DNA of 64,000 bases from Phyllobacterium sp. 628 (GCF_014189505.1 NZ_CP050301.1:999501-1063500), one strand, 5' to 3'; positions 29,489 through 39,835 are shown, numbered from the stretch's first letter. Notes: generated by a model not told the origin, from the sequence alone. Program-made: numbers and translations.

Positions 29489-31936
29489 TCACGTGCCCCG
29501 TGGCTTGGCCCGGCTGGTTGGCGCTGCATTTGATGGATCATCCGGCCAGACATGGCGGGGATAGCGGCCACGCATATCGCTGCGCACGTCTGCCCATGAT
29601 CCTTTCCAGAAACCCGGCAAATCGCGGGTGATCTGGATTGGCCGGTGCGCAGGCGACAGCAATTCCAGCAACAGCGGAATCGTGCCATTTGCAATGGAAG
29701 GGTGCGTCCCCAGCCCGAACAATTCCTGTACCCGCACCGCTAGCACCGCATCCTCCGCATCATAACGGACCGGAATATTCGAGCCGGTGGGCACGGTAAA
29801 ATGCGTCGGCGCCAACGTGTCGATCTTGCGCTGTAATTCATGCGGCACCAGCGAGCGCAAACCGTCATGCAGCACGTGCGCCGGGATCTGGTTGAGATTG
29901 GCAATGCCGGTGAGGAAAGGCAAAAGCCAGTCATCGAGCGTCGCGATCAGGTCCGCATCGGCCATGGAGGGCCACGGTTCGCCCAGCCCCTTGTGCAGCC
30001 AGGCCAGCCGCCGCCGCAGGATCGTCGCTTCCTTCGGCCACGGCAGAATATCGAGGCCATGGCTGCGCACCGCCTCGATCACGCCCTGATTGGCTGCTTC
30101 GCCCGATGGCGCCGGAAGGTTCTTTTCTGCAAGGGCGATAGCGCCGATGCGGGTGGCATCGCGCGCCTGCAAAGTGTTGCGGCCGGCATCATATGTCACC
30201 TGCCGCCCGCTGACGATGCGCCCGCCCAGTGCCTCGCGGATTTCGGCTTCCGTCAGTTCGGCCGCCGCCAGAATGCGTGCCTTGCCCGCCCGGCCTGCCA
30301 GATCAGCCACCACAAGAAACGGCGAACGCGCCAGCGATGTTGCCGGATCGATCTCGCCGCCGCGGCCATTGGCAAGGGTGAACTGGCCATTGCCACGCGA
30401 TTTGGCGATCCGGTCGGGATAAGCACCGATAAGCAGGCGCCCAACACTGTCCGGTTCATCTGAAGAGGTCTGCCCCTGTCCCGCCAGCTTTTTTGCCAGC
30501 GACCGGGCACGGCTGGCGCGATCGCCCCTGTCACGCTGAAAGCGGGAGAGGCGCACATCAAGGTCGATATCATTGCCGCCAAGCCCGCGCTCGGTCAAAA
30601 GCACGGCAAGTTCCGCCGCCCGCAATGCCTGCCCGCGTTCGCGCGCCATGAGCACCATGTGTGCGAGCCGGGCTGGCAGCGCCAGTGCCCGCATGGCCTC
30701 ACCCATTGGAGTAATACGGTCATTTTCCAATGCACCGAGATTGTCCAGAAGCGCCTTGGCTTCTTTGACTGCTGGCGCTGGCGGCAGATCGAGAAAAGCC
30801 AGACTGCGCGGATCCGCAACGCCCCAGGCGGCACAATCCAGCACCAGCCCGGTCAAATCTGCTTCGAGAATTTCCGGCGGCGCAAAGGCTTCCAAAGCTG
30901 CCGTCTGTTCGGCCCGCCACAACCGCAATGCGATGCCGGGCTCTGTACGCCCTGCACGTCCCGCACGCTGGTCCACCGCCGCCCGTGCTGCCCGCACGGT
31001 TTCCAGCCGGGTCAACCCTGTGGCAGGCTCGAATTTCGGCAGCCGTGCCAGACCGCTGTCGATGACCACGCGCACGCCATCAATGGTGATGGATGTCTCG
31101 GCGATGGAAGTGGCCAGCACCACCTTGCGCTTGCCCGCTGGCGCAGGCCGGATCGCTGCATCCTGATCGCGGCCTTCGAGCGCTCCATAGAGCGGCACGA
31201 TCATCGTATCCGCAGGTATTCGTCCCTCCAGCGCTTCAGCTGTGCGTTCGATTTCGCGCTGGCCCGGCAGAAATGCCAGAATACTGCCGGTCTCCGTTGC
31301 CAGTGTCTCGCGGATCGCCTTGGCCATGGCATCCTCGATCCGCTCGTCCGGCTTGCGCTCGCGGTACCGTGTCTCGATGGGGTGGGAACGCCCCTTGCTT
31401 TCCAGCACCGGGGCATCGCCCAGAAGGCTTGCCACCCGCGCGCCGTCCAGCGTCGCTGACATGACCAGAATTTTCAGATCCGGCCGCAATGCCGCCTGCA
31501 CATCAAGCGCCAGTGCCAGCCCGAAATCCGCATCGAGACTGCGCTCGTGGAATTCATCGAACAGTACGATACCGACATTCTTCAGCTCCGGATCGTCCAG
31601 AATCATCCGGGCAAACACGCCCTCGGTGACCACGAGAATGCGTGTTTTTCCCGAGACCTTGTTTTCCAACCGCATGCGATAGCCAACCGTTGCACCCGCT
31701 TCCTCGCCGAGAAGACTTGCCATGCGGCTGGCCGCAGCCCGTGCGGCGAGCCGCCGGGGTTCGAGCAGTACGATCATCCGGTCCTCGCGCCATGGCGCGC
31801 CCAGCAGATGCAGCGGAATGAGAGTCGTCTTGCCCGCACCCGGCGGCGCCACCAGCACAGCCGCATTGCCCAGCCCGAGGGCTGCATCAAGCGCCGGGAA
31901 GATTTCGGTAACGGGAAGGGCCGGCAGATAAGGCAA
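29489..31936 (-). CDS. hrpB: ATP-dependent helicase HrpB
   Basis: An 815-residue DEAH/RHA helicase. Walker A APPGAGKTTLIPLHLL (about residue 35), DEFHERS (about 125), SATLDG (about 160), then the C-terminal helicase motifs STSIAETSITIDGVRVVIDSG and QRAGRAGRTEPG (about 330), a helicase-associated domain, and the HrpB-specific C-terminus. HrpB-type helicases are widespread in proteobacteria with poorly known RNA substrates. The start appears to be TTG at 31936, after a GGAA-type site; no better ATG is in frame. It follows the palindromic repeat and reads toward actS. Confidence 0.92.
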   Translation of the reverse strand: MPYLPALPVTEIFPALDAALGLGNAAVLVAPPGAGKTTLIPLHLLGAPWREDRMIVLLEPRRLAARAAASRMASLLGEEAGATVGYRMRLENKVSGKTRILVVTEGVFARMILDDPELKNVGIVLFDEFHERSLDADFGLALALDVQAALRPDLKILVMSATLDGARVASLLGDAPVLESKGRSHPIETRYRERKPDERIEDAMAKAIRETLATETGSILAFLPGQREIERTAEALEGRIPADTMIVPLYGALEGRDQDAAIRPAPAGKRKVVLATSIAETSITIDGVRVVIDSGLARLPKFEPATGLTRLETVRAARAAVDQRAGRAGRTEPGIALRLWRAEQTAALEAFAPPEILEADLTGLVLDCAAWGVADPRSLAFLDLPPAPAVKEAKALLDNLGALENDRITPMGEAMRALALPARLAHMVLMARERGQALRAAELAVLLTERGLGGNDIDLDVRLSRFQRDRGDRASRARSLAKKLAGQGQTSSDEPDSVGRLLIGAYPDRIAKSRGNGQFTLANGRGGEIDPATSLARSPFLVVADLAGRAGKARILAAAELTEAEIREALGGRIVSGRQVTYDAGRNTLQARDATRIGAIALAEKNLPAPSGEAANQGVIEAVRSHGLDILPWPKEATILRRRLAWLHKGLGEPWPSMADADLIATLDDWLLPFLTGIANLNQIPAHVLHDGLRSLVPHELQRKIDTLAPTHFTVPTGSNIPVRYDAEDAVLAVRVQELFGLGTHPSIANGTIPLLLELLSPAHRPIQITRDLPGFWKGSWADVRSDMRGRYPRHVWPDDPSNAAPTSRAKPRGT

Positions 31937-32244
31937 TATGCATTTCCAAAGTTGAGATGTTGGCGTTTTGACAGGATTGCATCGGGCAAGTCCATCTCAT
32001 TCCGGCAAAAGTCGCCCGCGTGATCGCGAATATATGTTGGGAAATGGGCGTCAGAGGCGTTTGTCTTAATACCTTAGTCTAATCCAGCGCAAACTGTCGC
32101 AACCTAACCTATTGAAGTTATTTCATCAGCAAAAGAAGTTGTTCATAAAATAGGCAATATGTCTCTCTGATTGAACTTTAGGATAATTGACTGGTCCACC
32201 CCCAATTGAAGAAGGTTGTTTTTTTAAGAGGGGATATTTTACAT
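31937..32244. other. Non-coding interval between hrpB and S10-2
   Basis: This divergent intergenic region becomes AT-rich from about 32020. It contains the shared AATTGAC element at 32175-32194 and the GAGGGG ribosome region of S10-2 at 32228-32234. No small gene is supported. Confidence 0.55.
32175..32194 (+). promoter_or_regulatory. Shared AATTGAC element, S10-2 copy
   Basis: ACTTTAGGATAATTGACTGG, 50 bases before the S10-2 start codon. Same element as at 15291-15310. Confidence 0.5.
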
Positions 32245-34196
32245 ATGAAATTTAGGGGTTTCTCATTATCAATTCTGGTTTTTCTGGCTGCTTGCGATGG
32301 ATCAAATTCTCCAACAACGAATACGTCGGAGGGAACATTCGGTTCTCCGCCAATCACGCAAGTAGCGGATCAATTCAATTGGCCCACAGACAATATCATT
32401 GAAGACACAATGGAGTTTGATTTTTCAGGGGGCGGGGCATTTGAGCTGTCGGCAGTAAATGAAACGCCCGCCGTCAAACATCACAGTATGACGATCAATG
32501 GTGAAACTGTTGGCTATACGGCCAGCGCCGGACATCTCATCGCCTATGCGCCGAAAGACCCCGCCAATCCGGGCAAGAAAGATGCACAGGCATCCATCTT
32601 CTATATGGCTTACACGCGGGACGATCTGCCACGCGAGAATCGCCCGGTGACATTTTTCTGGAATGGAGGGCCGGGATCATCGTCATCAACGCTTCACATG
32701 GGGTCGTGGGCGCCGCAGCGTCTCAAGACCGGCGCACCGGTCATGCCGGAAAGCGCCAAGCAAGAAAAACCGAAAAGTTTCCCGTTGATCGACAACGAAG
32801 AGACCTTGCTGGACCGTTCCGACCTGGTGTTTGTCGACCCTGTAGGCACGGGATATTCAGAGGCGATAAAACCGCACAAGAATAAAGATTTTTGGGGAAT
32901 GGACGCAGATGCAGCTGTTATTCGCGATTTCATTACCAGTTACATCAATCGCAACAAGCGGCAAAATTCGCCGAAATATCTTTACGGTGAATCCTACAGC
33001 GGTATTCGCACGCCTATTGTAGCCAATCTGCTGGAGCAGGCGGGGATCACCGAATACGAGCAAGATGCTTCTGTTCAAAAACCGATTGTTCTGTCGGGGA
33101 TTGTGCTGAACTCTCCGATCCTCGATTTCAACAGCAACTGTGTTCAGGATACAAGTGCTTCATGCGCCGGCAGTCTGCCGACCTTTGGATTGGTAGCCGA
33201 CTATTACAAAAAGGGCGCTACGCGTGGAAAAGCATCCATCGCTGAATATGCCGAAGTCCTAAGGAAATTTGTTAAGGAAAAGCACAATGCCGCCCACAAG
33301 ATTTGGTATTCACCTGAACTGGCCAAGGCAAAGGGTTTGTACATCGGCGCTAAAACTCAATTTGATCATCTTATTGATTACCCTATGTTGGCCGATTCCG
33401 AAAAAGCCAAACAGTGGGCTATTGGCAACAAAGAGAACGCACTCAGTTATGGCACCAGTTTAGCGGATATTTTTTTCTCCAAAGCCTCAACCGAGCATTC
33501 TGATTTCCTCAGCAAATTCCTGATTGATCCCTATATGACCCTTAAGGATTATACAGATGCGACGGCTGGCGCTGCGAAAAAGATTTGAGCCCGGATTGGC
33601 TGAAATACGCAACAACCCCCACAGGAATGGGCTTCTTCAAGGATATGACTGGTATAACCGGGTTGGATATTGACTGGCTGACTGAATTCGAGCTGTCATA
33701 TTATAAGTTCAAGACCAGTCTCATGCCAGATTTAACTTTGAATTCTTACGACGCCCGTCTGAATATTCCAAAAGGCGCATACGATTTCACATTCTATGAC
33801 GATGAAGCATTTAAGGCCGGGATAAAAGCCGCCCTGCCTGATACGTTCAATTTTCGCTCTGCTGCAACATACCAGTCATCGAATTCTTCGGTAATATCAC
33901 TATGGAATTGGAATCGTGATGCGGCACTCGCCTATGCGAAAAGCAGTATTCCCGATCTGGTTGAAACATTGGGCTACGATCCGTCCGTAAAGATGCTGAT
34001 TGTGCACGGTTATTACGATCTGGTTTGCCCATTTTTCCAGACCGAGCTGGATCTCATGAATGTCGGACTGACTAAACGTATCCCGGTCAAAAACTTTGCG
34101 GGCGGTCATATGATTTATGAATCAGAGGAGGCGCGTGTCCCGATGAAACAGGAATTGGATGCATTCTATGCGGCAGGCCCTGTGCTCACGCAGTAA
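32245..34196 (+). CDS. S10 serine carboxypeptidase-like lipoprotein, cassette 2 (S10-2, frameshifted)
   Basis: About 650 residues after repair. The signal MKFRGFSLSILVFLAAC gives lipobox LAAC, then DGSNSPTTNTSEGTFGSPP. The S10 triad is complete: oxyanion WNGGPGSSS, YGESYSGIRTP, HGYYDLVCP, AGGHMIY. The frame breaks at a run of five A (33577-33581): AAKKI then stop at 33588; with six A it continues AKKDLSPDWLKYATT into the second half (33585-34196), which carries the Asp and His. A -1 ribosomal slip on AAAAAG directly before the TGA would also join them. An upstream extension of the frame to 32206 lacks ribosome-site support. Confidence 0.87.
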
Positions 34197-34242
34197 GACA
34201 CAATTTTCAGTATTCATGTTAACCCAAAAATTGAGAACGTTT

Positions 34243-34680
34243 ATGAAGTATTATCAATCAATCGCCGTTCTTGTGACGATGGGCTTGATCACAGGGGTGC
34301 CTGTGAAAGCCGGTGCCGTTGAAAAAGCCACTGTTGCACATGAGGCGGATTTAAACGCAATGAAAGCGGGGGTTAACTCTCCCGACACCGCCCCTACAGC
34401 GCCGCAAAAACTCGATGAGAGCGGCATAAGAGATGTTGTGAATCAACAACTGAAGAGACGTTTTGAAAAAGCCGCGGGTAAAGACGGATATCTCACGCCT
34501 GATGGGGCGAGAGCGGCCGGCTGGGGCATTATTGCGGATCATTTCACAGAGATTGACCGTGACAATAAGGGCTTTGTCAGCCTCGCAGAAGTCCTGTCAT
34601 ATCTGAAAGCGCGGTCACCTCTCAAAGTGCGCTCTTCCACAGAAAGCCCGGATGGCAAGGCCGTTCAAATCATTCAGTGA
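34243..34680 (+). CDS. Exported EF-hand-like protein, cassette 2 (EF-2)
   Basis: A 145-residue protein; ATG 34243 gives MKYYQSIAVLVTMGLITGVPVKAGA, a signal peptide resembling that of EF-3 (MRYYPQS). Family core: RRFEKAAGKDGYLTPDGARAAGWG (a degenerate first loop), then ADHFTEIDRDNKGFVSLAEV, with EF-hand loop DRDNKGFVSLAE: acidic at 1, 3 and 12 but Lys at 5. The C-terminus is AVQIIQ. It follows S10-2 by 46 bases. Other in-frame starts (34159, 34216) are unlikely because the signal peptide would be displaced. Function unknown. Confidence 0.77.
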   Translation: MKYYQSIAVLVTMGLITGVPVKAGAVEKATVAHEADLNAMKAGVNSPDTAPTAPQKLDESGIRDVVNQQLKRRFEKAAGKDGYLTPDGARAAGWGIIADHFTEIDRDNKGFVSLAEVLSYLKARSPLKVRSSTESPDGKAVQIIQ

Positions 34681-34720
34681 GTTCTTTCGGCGGGTATCTC
34701 CATATTCCATCAATAAATCA

Positions 34721-34753
34721 TCGGCGACATTTCCAGCTTGGAAATGTCGCCGA
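34721..34753 (+). terminator. Strong hairpin after EF-2
   Basis: A 14-bp perfect stem, TCGGCGACATTTCC with GGAAATGTCGCCGA around a 5-base loop, followed by TTTGATT. It separates cassette 2 from the formaldehyde operon. Confidence 0.75.
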
Positions 34754-34839
34754 TTTGATTGACGATCCCCCTTGCGATCCTGATAGTGCACAACTGCAAA
34801 TCAAAAGCTGCACTGACAAAGACGCATAGGGAGTTATTC

Positions 34840-35952
34840 ATGAAATCGCGCGCCGCCGTTGCCTGGGAAGCCAAAAAACCGCTCACCATTGAAACAATCG
34901 AAATTGGCGGCCCGAAGCCCGGCGAAGTTCTGGTGGAAGTGATGGCAACCGGTGTCTGCCACACGGACGCTTACACGCTTTCAGGCCTTGATTCCGAAGG
35001 CAAATTCCCGGCCATTCTCGGTCATGAGGGCGCAGGCATCGTGCGGGAGCTCGGCGCTGGCGTCACATCGTTGAAAGTCGGCGATCATGTCATTCCGCTC
35101 TACACGCCGGAATGCCGCCAGTGCAAAACCTGCCTGTCGCAGCGCTCGAACCTGTGCACCTCCATCCGCTCCACGCAAGGCCAGGGCGTCATGCCCGATG
35201 GCACAAGCCGCTTTTCCTGCGATGGCGGTGAAGTGTTCCATTATATGGGCTGCTCGACCTTCTCCAACTTCACCATCCTGCCGGAAATCGCGCTGGCCAA
35301 GGTGCGTGAAGACGCACCATTCGACAAGATTTGCTATATTGGCTGCGGCGTCACCACTGGTATCGGCGCGGTCATCTATACAGGCAAGGTCTGGCCCGGT
35401 GCGAACGTTGTCGTTTTCGGACTTGGCGGTATCGGTCTCAATGTCATCCAGGGTGCCCGTATGGTCGGCGCCGATAAGATCATCGGTGTTGATCTGAATC
35501 CCGGCAAAGTGGCGATGGCGAAGAAATTCGGCATGACGCACTTCATCAATCCGAACGAAGTCGGCAATGACAAGGTTGTTCAGGCAATTCAGGATTTGAC
35601 GGATGGCGGCGCGGATTTCTCCTTCGATGCAACGGGAAACACCAATGTCATGCGGCAGGCGCTGGAATGCTGCCATCGCGGCTGGGGTACCAGCATCGTC
35701 ATCGGTGTCGCCGAAGCTGGCAAGGAAATCGCCACCCGGCCGTTCCAGCTGGTTACCGGCCGTGTCTGGAAGGGCACAGCCTTTGGCGGCGCGCGTGGCC
35801 GCACCGATGTGCCGAAGATCGTCGACTGGTACATGGAAGGCAAGATCGATATCGACAGCCTCATCACCCACACCATGCCGCTTGATGAGATCAACACCGC
35901 CTTCGACCTCATGCACGAGGGCAAATCGATCCGTTCTGTCGTGACTTTTTGA
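34840..35952 (+). CDS. adhC: S-(hydroxymethyl)glutathione dehydrogenase / class III alcohol dehydrogenase
   Basis: A 370-residue zinc alcohol dehydrogenase oxidising S-hydroxymethylglutathione (formaldehyde adduct) with NAD. Catalytic zinc ligands GVCHTDAYT (Cys about residue 40) and GHEGAGIV (His about 62), structural zinc cysteines CRQCKTC...NLC (about 92-106), and the Rossmann motif [11 protein letters not shown] (about 193) are all present. ATG 34840 follows AGGGAG. First gene of a rightward operon with a GNAT protein (one-base overlap), a DUF1345 protein and fghA, giving the complete glutathione-dependent formaldehyde route. Also called frmA. Confidence 0.95.
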   Translation: MKSRAAVAWEAKKPLTIETIEIGGPKPGEVLVEVMATGVCHTDAYTLSGLDSEGKFPAILGHEGAGIVRELGAGVTSLKVGDHVIPLYTPECRQCKTCLSQRSNLCTSIRSTQGQGVMPDGTSRFSCDGGEVFHYMGCSTFSNFTILPEIALAKVREDAPFDKICYIGCGVTTGIGAVIYTGKVWPGANVVVFGLGGIGLNVIQGARMVGADKIIGVDLNPGKVAMAKKFGMTHFINPNEVGNDKVVQAIQDLTDGGADFSFDATGNTNVMRQALECCHRGWGTSIVIGVAEAGKEIATRPFQLVTGRVWKGTAFGGARGRTDVPKIVDWYMEGKIDIDSLITHTMPLDEINTAFDLMHEGKSIRSVVTF

Positions 35953-36419
35953 TGGGTAGCGACGTTTATACCGTCGATGTGCGCGGGATTGATGAATTCA
36001 GCCCGCGCGATCTCTATGCCATGCTGCGCATGCGGGTCGACGTCTTCGTTGTCGAGCAGAAATGCCCCTATCCGGAGCTCGACGGCAAAGACATCGAGGC
36101 GTTGCACCTGCGGCTTCTCCTCGGCGAGGAACTGGTGGCGAGTGCGCGCATTCGCCATGCGCATGGCATTGACGATACAGCGCGCATCGGCCGGGTCGTG
36201 GTTTCGCCTGCCCATCGCGGCAAACGACTTGGCGACCGGTTGATGGCGGAGGCGATTGCCGAGTGCGAGCGGCGTTTTCCGGGCAGTCCGATTGCCCTGT
36301 CAGCGCAAAGCCATCTGCAGCGCTTTTATGAAACATTTGGCTTTTTGCCGGTTTCAGCGGAATATCTGGAAGACGAAATTCCGCATGTCGATATGCAGCG
36401 GCCAGCAAAGGCAGGATAA
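35952..36419 (+). CDS. ElaA-type GNAT family N-acetyltransferase
   Basis: A 155-residue GNAT protein of the ElaA group: RDLYAMLRMRVDVFVVEQKCPYPELDGKD near residue 20 is the group's hallmark, and the acetyl-CoA loop is RVVVSPAHRGKRLGDRLM (about residue 80). Its ATG shares one base with the adhC stop. Substrate unknown. The position inside the formaldehyde operon suggests co-expression only; a direct role in detoxification is not shown. Confidence 0.85.
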   Translation: MGSDVYTVDVRGIDEFSPRDLYAMLRMRVDVFVVEQKCPYPELDGKDIEALHLRLLLGEELVASARIRHAHGIDDTARIGRVVVSPAHRGKRLGDRLMAEAIAECERRFPGSPIALSAQSHLQRFYETFGFLPVSAEYLEDEIPHVDMQRPAKAG

Positions 36420-36420
36420 A

Positions 36421-37077
36421 ATGGTGATATTGCACCGGCACAATCCATTCTATGTGGCTGCGATTGCCGGTATCGCTGCTTTGGCGCTAGCTTTGGCATT
36501 CTATCCGCACCTTGCTTATGTCATTGCTGCGAATGTGTTTTTCGTCGCCTACCTCATTCTCACGGGGTTCAAGATTCGCCGGCTAACATCGAGCTTTCTC
36601 AAGCAGAATGCCGCCCGTTCGGACGAGCCGGTCTGGATCATCTTTGCGGTAACTTTTGGCGCGGTTCTTGTTGCCGTCGGCTCACTTTTCGTCCTGATCA
36701 ATAGCGAAAAAAATCCGCATATATTGGATCTTTCGCTGGCGCTTGCCGCTGTGCCGCTTGGCTGGGCCACCATTCACGCCATGACCGCCATTCATTATGC
36801 GCATCTCTACTGGCAGCCGGACGAGACCGCGCAGGGCACCAAGGACAAACCGCGCAAACATGTCGGCGGGCTGGATTTCCCCGGCGGCAAGGAACCCGGC
36901 GGCATCGAATTTCTCTATTTTTCCTTCGTTATCGGCATGACCGCGCAGACGTCCGATACGGCCGTTACCAGCACGGAAATGCGCAAGGTCAATCTGCTGC
37001 ACGCCATCGTTTCATTCTTCTTCAACACGGTGCTTGTGGCGGCGGCGGTCAATGTCGCCGTTTCGCTCGGCCAATAA
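36421..37077 (+). CDS. DUF1345 family membrane protein
   Basis: A 218-residue integral membrane protein with about five hydrophobic segments (residues 10-30, 33-52, 78-100, 110-130 and 190-215). The conserved DUF1345 stretch FLYFSFVIGMTAQTSDTAVTSTEMRK is near residue 160. Function of the family is not established. ATG 36421 follows AGGA two bases after the GNAT stop; the longer frame upstream lies inside that gene. It is placed between adhC and fghA, so it is probably co-transcribed with them. Confidence 0.85.
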   Translation: MVILHRHNPFYVAAIAGIAALALALAFYPHLAYVIAANVFFVAYLILTGFKIRRLTSSFLKQNAARSDEPVWIIFAVTFGAVLVAVGSLFVLINSEKNPHILDLSLALAAVPLGWATIHAMTAIHYAHLYWQPDETAQGTKDKPRKHVGGLDFPGGKEPGGIEFLYFSFVIGMTAQTSDTAVTSTEMRKVNLLHAIVSFFFNTVLVAAAVNVAVSLGQ

Positions 37078-37101
37078 TCTCCAAATCTCACGGGAATAGT
37101 C

Positions 37102-37935
37102 ATGGAAACGCTCTCGATCGCCAAAAGCTTTGACGGTACGCAAGGCGTCTATCGCCACTACAGCGATGCGTGCCAATGTGACATGACCTTCGCAATGTTC
37201 CTGCCACCCCAGGCCAAGGATGGCCCGGTGCCGGTATTGTGGTATCTCTCAGGCCTCACTTGCACCCATCAGAATGTCATGGACAAGGGTGAGTACCGCC
37301 GCGCCGCCGCCGAGCATGGCATTGCGATTATCTGTCCGGATACCAGCCCGCGCGGTAAGCATGTGCCGGATGAAAAGGACAATTGGCAGTTTGGTCAGGG
37401 GGCGGGGTTTTATCTCGACGCGGCGCAGGAGCCCTATGCCGCAAACTACCGCATGGCGCGCTACATCATGGACGAGTTGCCAGCTCTGGTTGCCGCTAAC
37501 TTTCCGGTTGATATGCAGCGTCAGAGCATCACTGGCCATTCCATGGGCGGCCATGGTGCTATCACGCTCGCCCTGAAAAACCCCGGTCATTTCCGCTCGG
37601 TTTCCGCCTTTGCGCCGATCACCCGACCGGCAGTGGCTGGCTGGTCACGCCCTGCATTGGAGAAATATCTGGGCGCAGACGAGGCCGCATGGCGAGCCTA
37701 TGACAGTGTGCTGCTGATCGAGGACGGGCATCGCCTGCCGGAATTGCTGGTGGATCAGGGCAAGGCCGATGGTTTTCTCGATGACGGGCTGCGGCCATGG
37801 CTGCTCGAAGATGCCTGTGCCAAGGCCGGTATCCCGCTGACGCTCAATATGCGCGACGGCTATGATCACTCCTACTTCTTCATCTCCACTTTTATGGCCG
37901 ATCATATTGCCTGGCACGCGGAGAGGTTGGGGTGA
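37102..37935 (+). CDS. fghA: S-formylglutathione hydrolase
   Basis: A 277-residue esterase-D family hydrolase releasing formate and glutathione, the second step after adhC. Nucleophile Ser in GHSMGGHGA (about residue 149), Asp in the DQGKADGFLDDG region (about 224) and His in DGYDHSYFF (about 258) form the triad. The end NMRDGYDHSYFFISTFMADH is repeated as a decayed fragment at 40448-40549. A large palindrome follows its stop. Intact. Confidence 0.94.
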   Translation: METLSIAKSFDGTQGVYRHYSDACQCDMTFAMFLPPQAKDGPVPVLWYLSGLTCTHQNVMDKGEYRRAAAEHGIAIICPDTSPRGKHVPDEKDNWQFGQGAGFYLDAAQEPYAANYRMARYIMDELPALVAANFPVDMQRQSITGHSMGGHGAITLALKNPGHFRSVSAFAPITRPAVAGWSRPALEKYLGADEAAWRAYDSVLLIEDGHRLPELLVDQGKADGFLDDGLRPWLLEDACAKAGIPLTLNMRDGYDHSYFFISTFMADHIAWHAERLG

Positions 37936-37950
37936 TACGCCGGTGGGCAA

Positions 37951-37987
37951 ATGAATTTAAGTTATCATTCCAATAACTTAAATTCAT
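37951..37987. terminator. 15-bp palindrome after fghA
   Basis: ATGAATTTAAGTTAT (37951-37965), a 7-base loop and its exact complement (37973-37987). It is AT-rich and lacks a clean T-run, so it may be a terminator of the fghA operon or a regulatory dyad for S10-3, which starts 93 bases later. It shares the CTTAA core with the palindrome at 15270-15304. Confidence 0.5.
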
Positions 37988-38080
37988 TTCCCCGGTGCTT
38001 CTCTGTGTGGCTATATCTCCTGATTATTTTTAGCGGCCATTGATTGCTTTTGGACCATATATAATCAGGGGACTCATTAA

Positions 38081-39835
38081 ATGAAGGCGAAATTTGTGCT
38101 GCTTGCCGGTTTGGTTTGCTTGGCAGCATGCGACAGCGATTCACGCTCGTCGTCAGACAATACAATTTCAGAAGGTACTTTTGGGTCATTGCTGGAACAG
38201 GTTAAGGCACCGGCCTCTGTCACTGAGCCAACAGCGAGCACACCAGACAATAACGGGTCAACCCCAGCTGTCGTCATTCCGGTAGATGAGGAGGCCCGTG
38301 TCGCCGGTCTTTATGACGCAATTGCCCCTAAAGACAATGTTGTCAACGATCCGAACAAATATGATAACGGACCGCTGGAGCTCTCGGCTGTTGATGAAAC
38401 GCCGGGTACTAAGCGCCATAAAATGACTCTTCATGGCAAAACTGTCTGGTTTACGGCAACGGCAGGTCATCTTATCGCCTATGGCCAGAAGGATGCACAG
38501 AATTCCGGCAAGAAAGATCCGCAGGCATCTATTTTCTATGAGGCTTATACGCGCGACGATCTACCAAAGGAAAACCGCTCTGTAACATTCCTCTTCAACG
38601 GAGGTCCGGGGTCCGCTTCGATCTGGCTGCACCTGGGCGCTTGGGGCCCAAAACGGCTTAAGGTCGATTCTCCAAATATTCCTGAAAGCGCGCAAAATGC
38701 GCCCCCTGAAGCGCTTCCTCTGGTCGATAATGATCTGACACTGCTGGATCAGACGGATCTTGTTTTCGTTGACGCGATTTCGACCGGTTACTCCAAAGCG
38801 ATCAAACCGCATACGGATAGTGATTTTCAAGGTGTCGATACCGATGCGAAGCTGATCCGCGATTTTATCACGAGTTACAACAACAAGAACAATCGCCAGA
38901 GTTCTCCCAAATATATTTATGGCGAATCTTATTCCTGCATCCGTGTCCCGATTGTTGCCAAATTGCTGCAAGATGCTGGGACTACCAACTTTGATGCGGA
39001 CAAGTCGGGCAAGCCTGCGAACATATTATCGGGAATCATTCTGAATTCCCCCATCTTGGACTACGAGTCAAACGTCGATTCCGATGGGAAATTCAGCACC
39101 AATGCGGGGGCTTTACCAACCTATGCAATGATCGCGGATTATCATAAGCACCTGCGCGGCACGTCTACCCTTGCGTCCTATGCAGACCAGGCGCGAAGGT
39201 TTTCCTTCAACAAATTTGCGCCGCTGCTCAAAAAGTATCGCAACGAAAATGCGCCTTACGATAAGTGGAAAATCGATAATCCTACAGCTGAAGACACAAC
39301 AGTGCTGAATGGACTAGCGGCGTTGACGGGTGTTGTAGCGTCCGCGTGGCAGGCTGATCTCAATATGTGGCCAACGCCATTCAGAGATAATCTGATGCCA
39401 GATTTTGCACTCGGTTATTACGATGGACGTTTGAAGATAAAGGACCACAAATATAGTCCCGATAATTATGAAAAGACGGCGTTTGCGAACGAAATTCAAA
39501 AGCTGTTGCCCGAATTTCTGAATTACACCAATGAGACAAAGTATGCCCTTAAGGGGCGCAGTTGGACGACAGATGGTCACGCCAGCAGTCTACCGGACTT
39601 GACCCAAGCCTTAACGAACGATCCCGATATGAAAGTGCTCATCGTCCATGGATATTATGATATGGCCACGCCCTTTTATCAGACTGAATTGGACTTGAGT
39701 GGCGCGGGTCTGAACATTCCGGTTCATATGTTTGAGGGCGGGCATATGATCTATTATTCCGAGGCGGCACGGGCTCCTCTGAAAAAGTTGATTGATGAAT
39801 ATTACGTCCCCTCTGTCGTCACCGCTTCGAATTAA
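38081..39835 (+). CDS. S10 serine carboxypeptidase-like lipoprotein, cassette 3 (S10-3)
   Basis: A 584-residue intact lipoprotein. Signal with lipobox LAAC (Cys about residue 16), followed by DSDSRSSSD and SEGTFGSLL. S10 motifs: FNGGPGSAS, YGESYSCIRVP (the Gly after the nucleophile region replaced by Cys), HGYYDMATP and EGGHMIY. AGGGGA precedes the ATG. It differs from its sisters in lacking a clean copy of the shared element; TTTTTAGCGGCCATTGATT at 38015-38033 is a partial match with one extra base, followed by TATAAT-like DNA. EF-3 follows after 12 bases. Confidence 0.9.
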   Translation: MKAKFVLLAGLVCLAACDSDSRSSSDNTISEGTFGSLLEQVKAPASVTEPTASTPDNNGSTPAVVIPVDEEARVAGLYDAIAPKDNVVNDPNKYDNGPLELSAVDETPGTKRHKMTLHGKTVWFTATAGHLIAYGQKDAQNSGKKDPQASIFYEAYTRDDLPKENRSVTFLFNGGPGSASIWLHLGAWGPKRLKVDSPNIPESAQNAPPEALPLVDNDLTLLDQTDLVFVDAISTGYSKAIKPHTDSDFQGVDTDAKLIRDFITSYNNKNNRQSSPKYIYGESYSCIRVPIVAKLLQDAGTTNFDADKSGKPANILSGIILNSPILDYESNVDSDGKFSTNAGALPTYAMIADYHKHLRGTSTLASYADQARRFSFNKFAPLLKKYRNENAPYDKWKIDNPTAEDTTVLNGLAALTGVVASAWQADLNMWPTPFRDNLMPDFALGYYDGRLKIKDHKYSPDNYEKTAFANEIQKLLPEFLNYTNETKYALKGRSWTTDGHASSLPDLTQALTNDPDMKVLIVHGYYDMATPFYQTELDLSGAGLNIPVHMFEGGHMIYYSEAARAPLKKLIDEYYVPSVVTASN

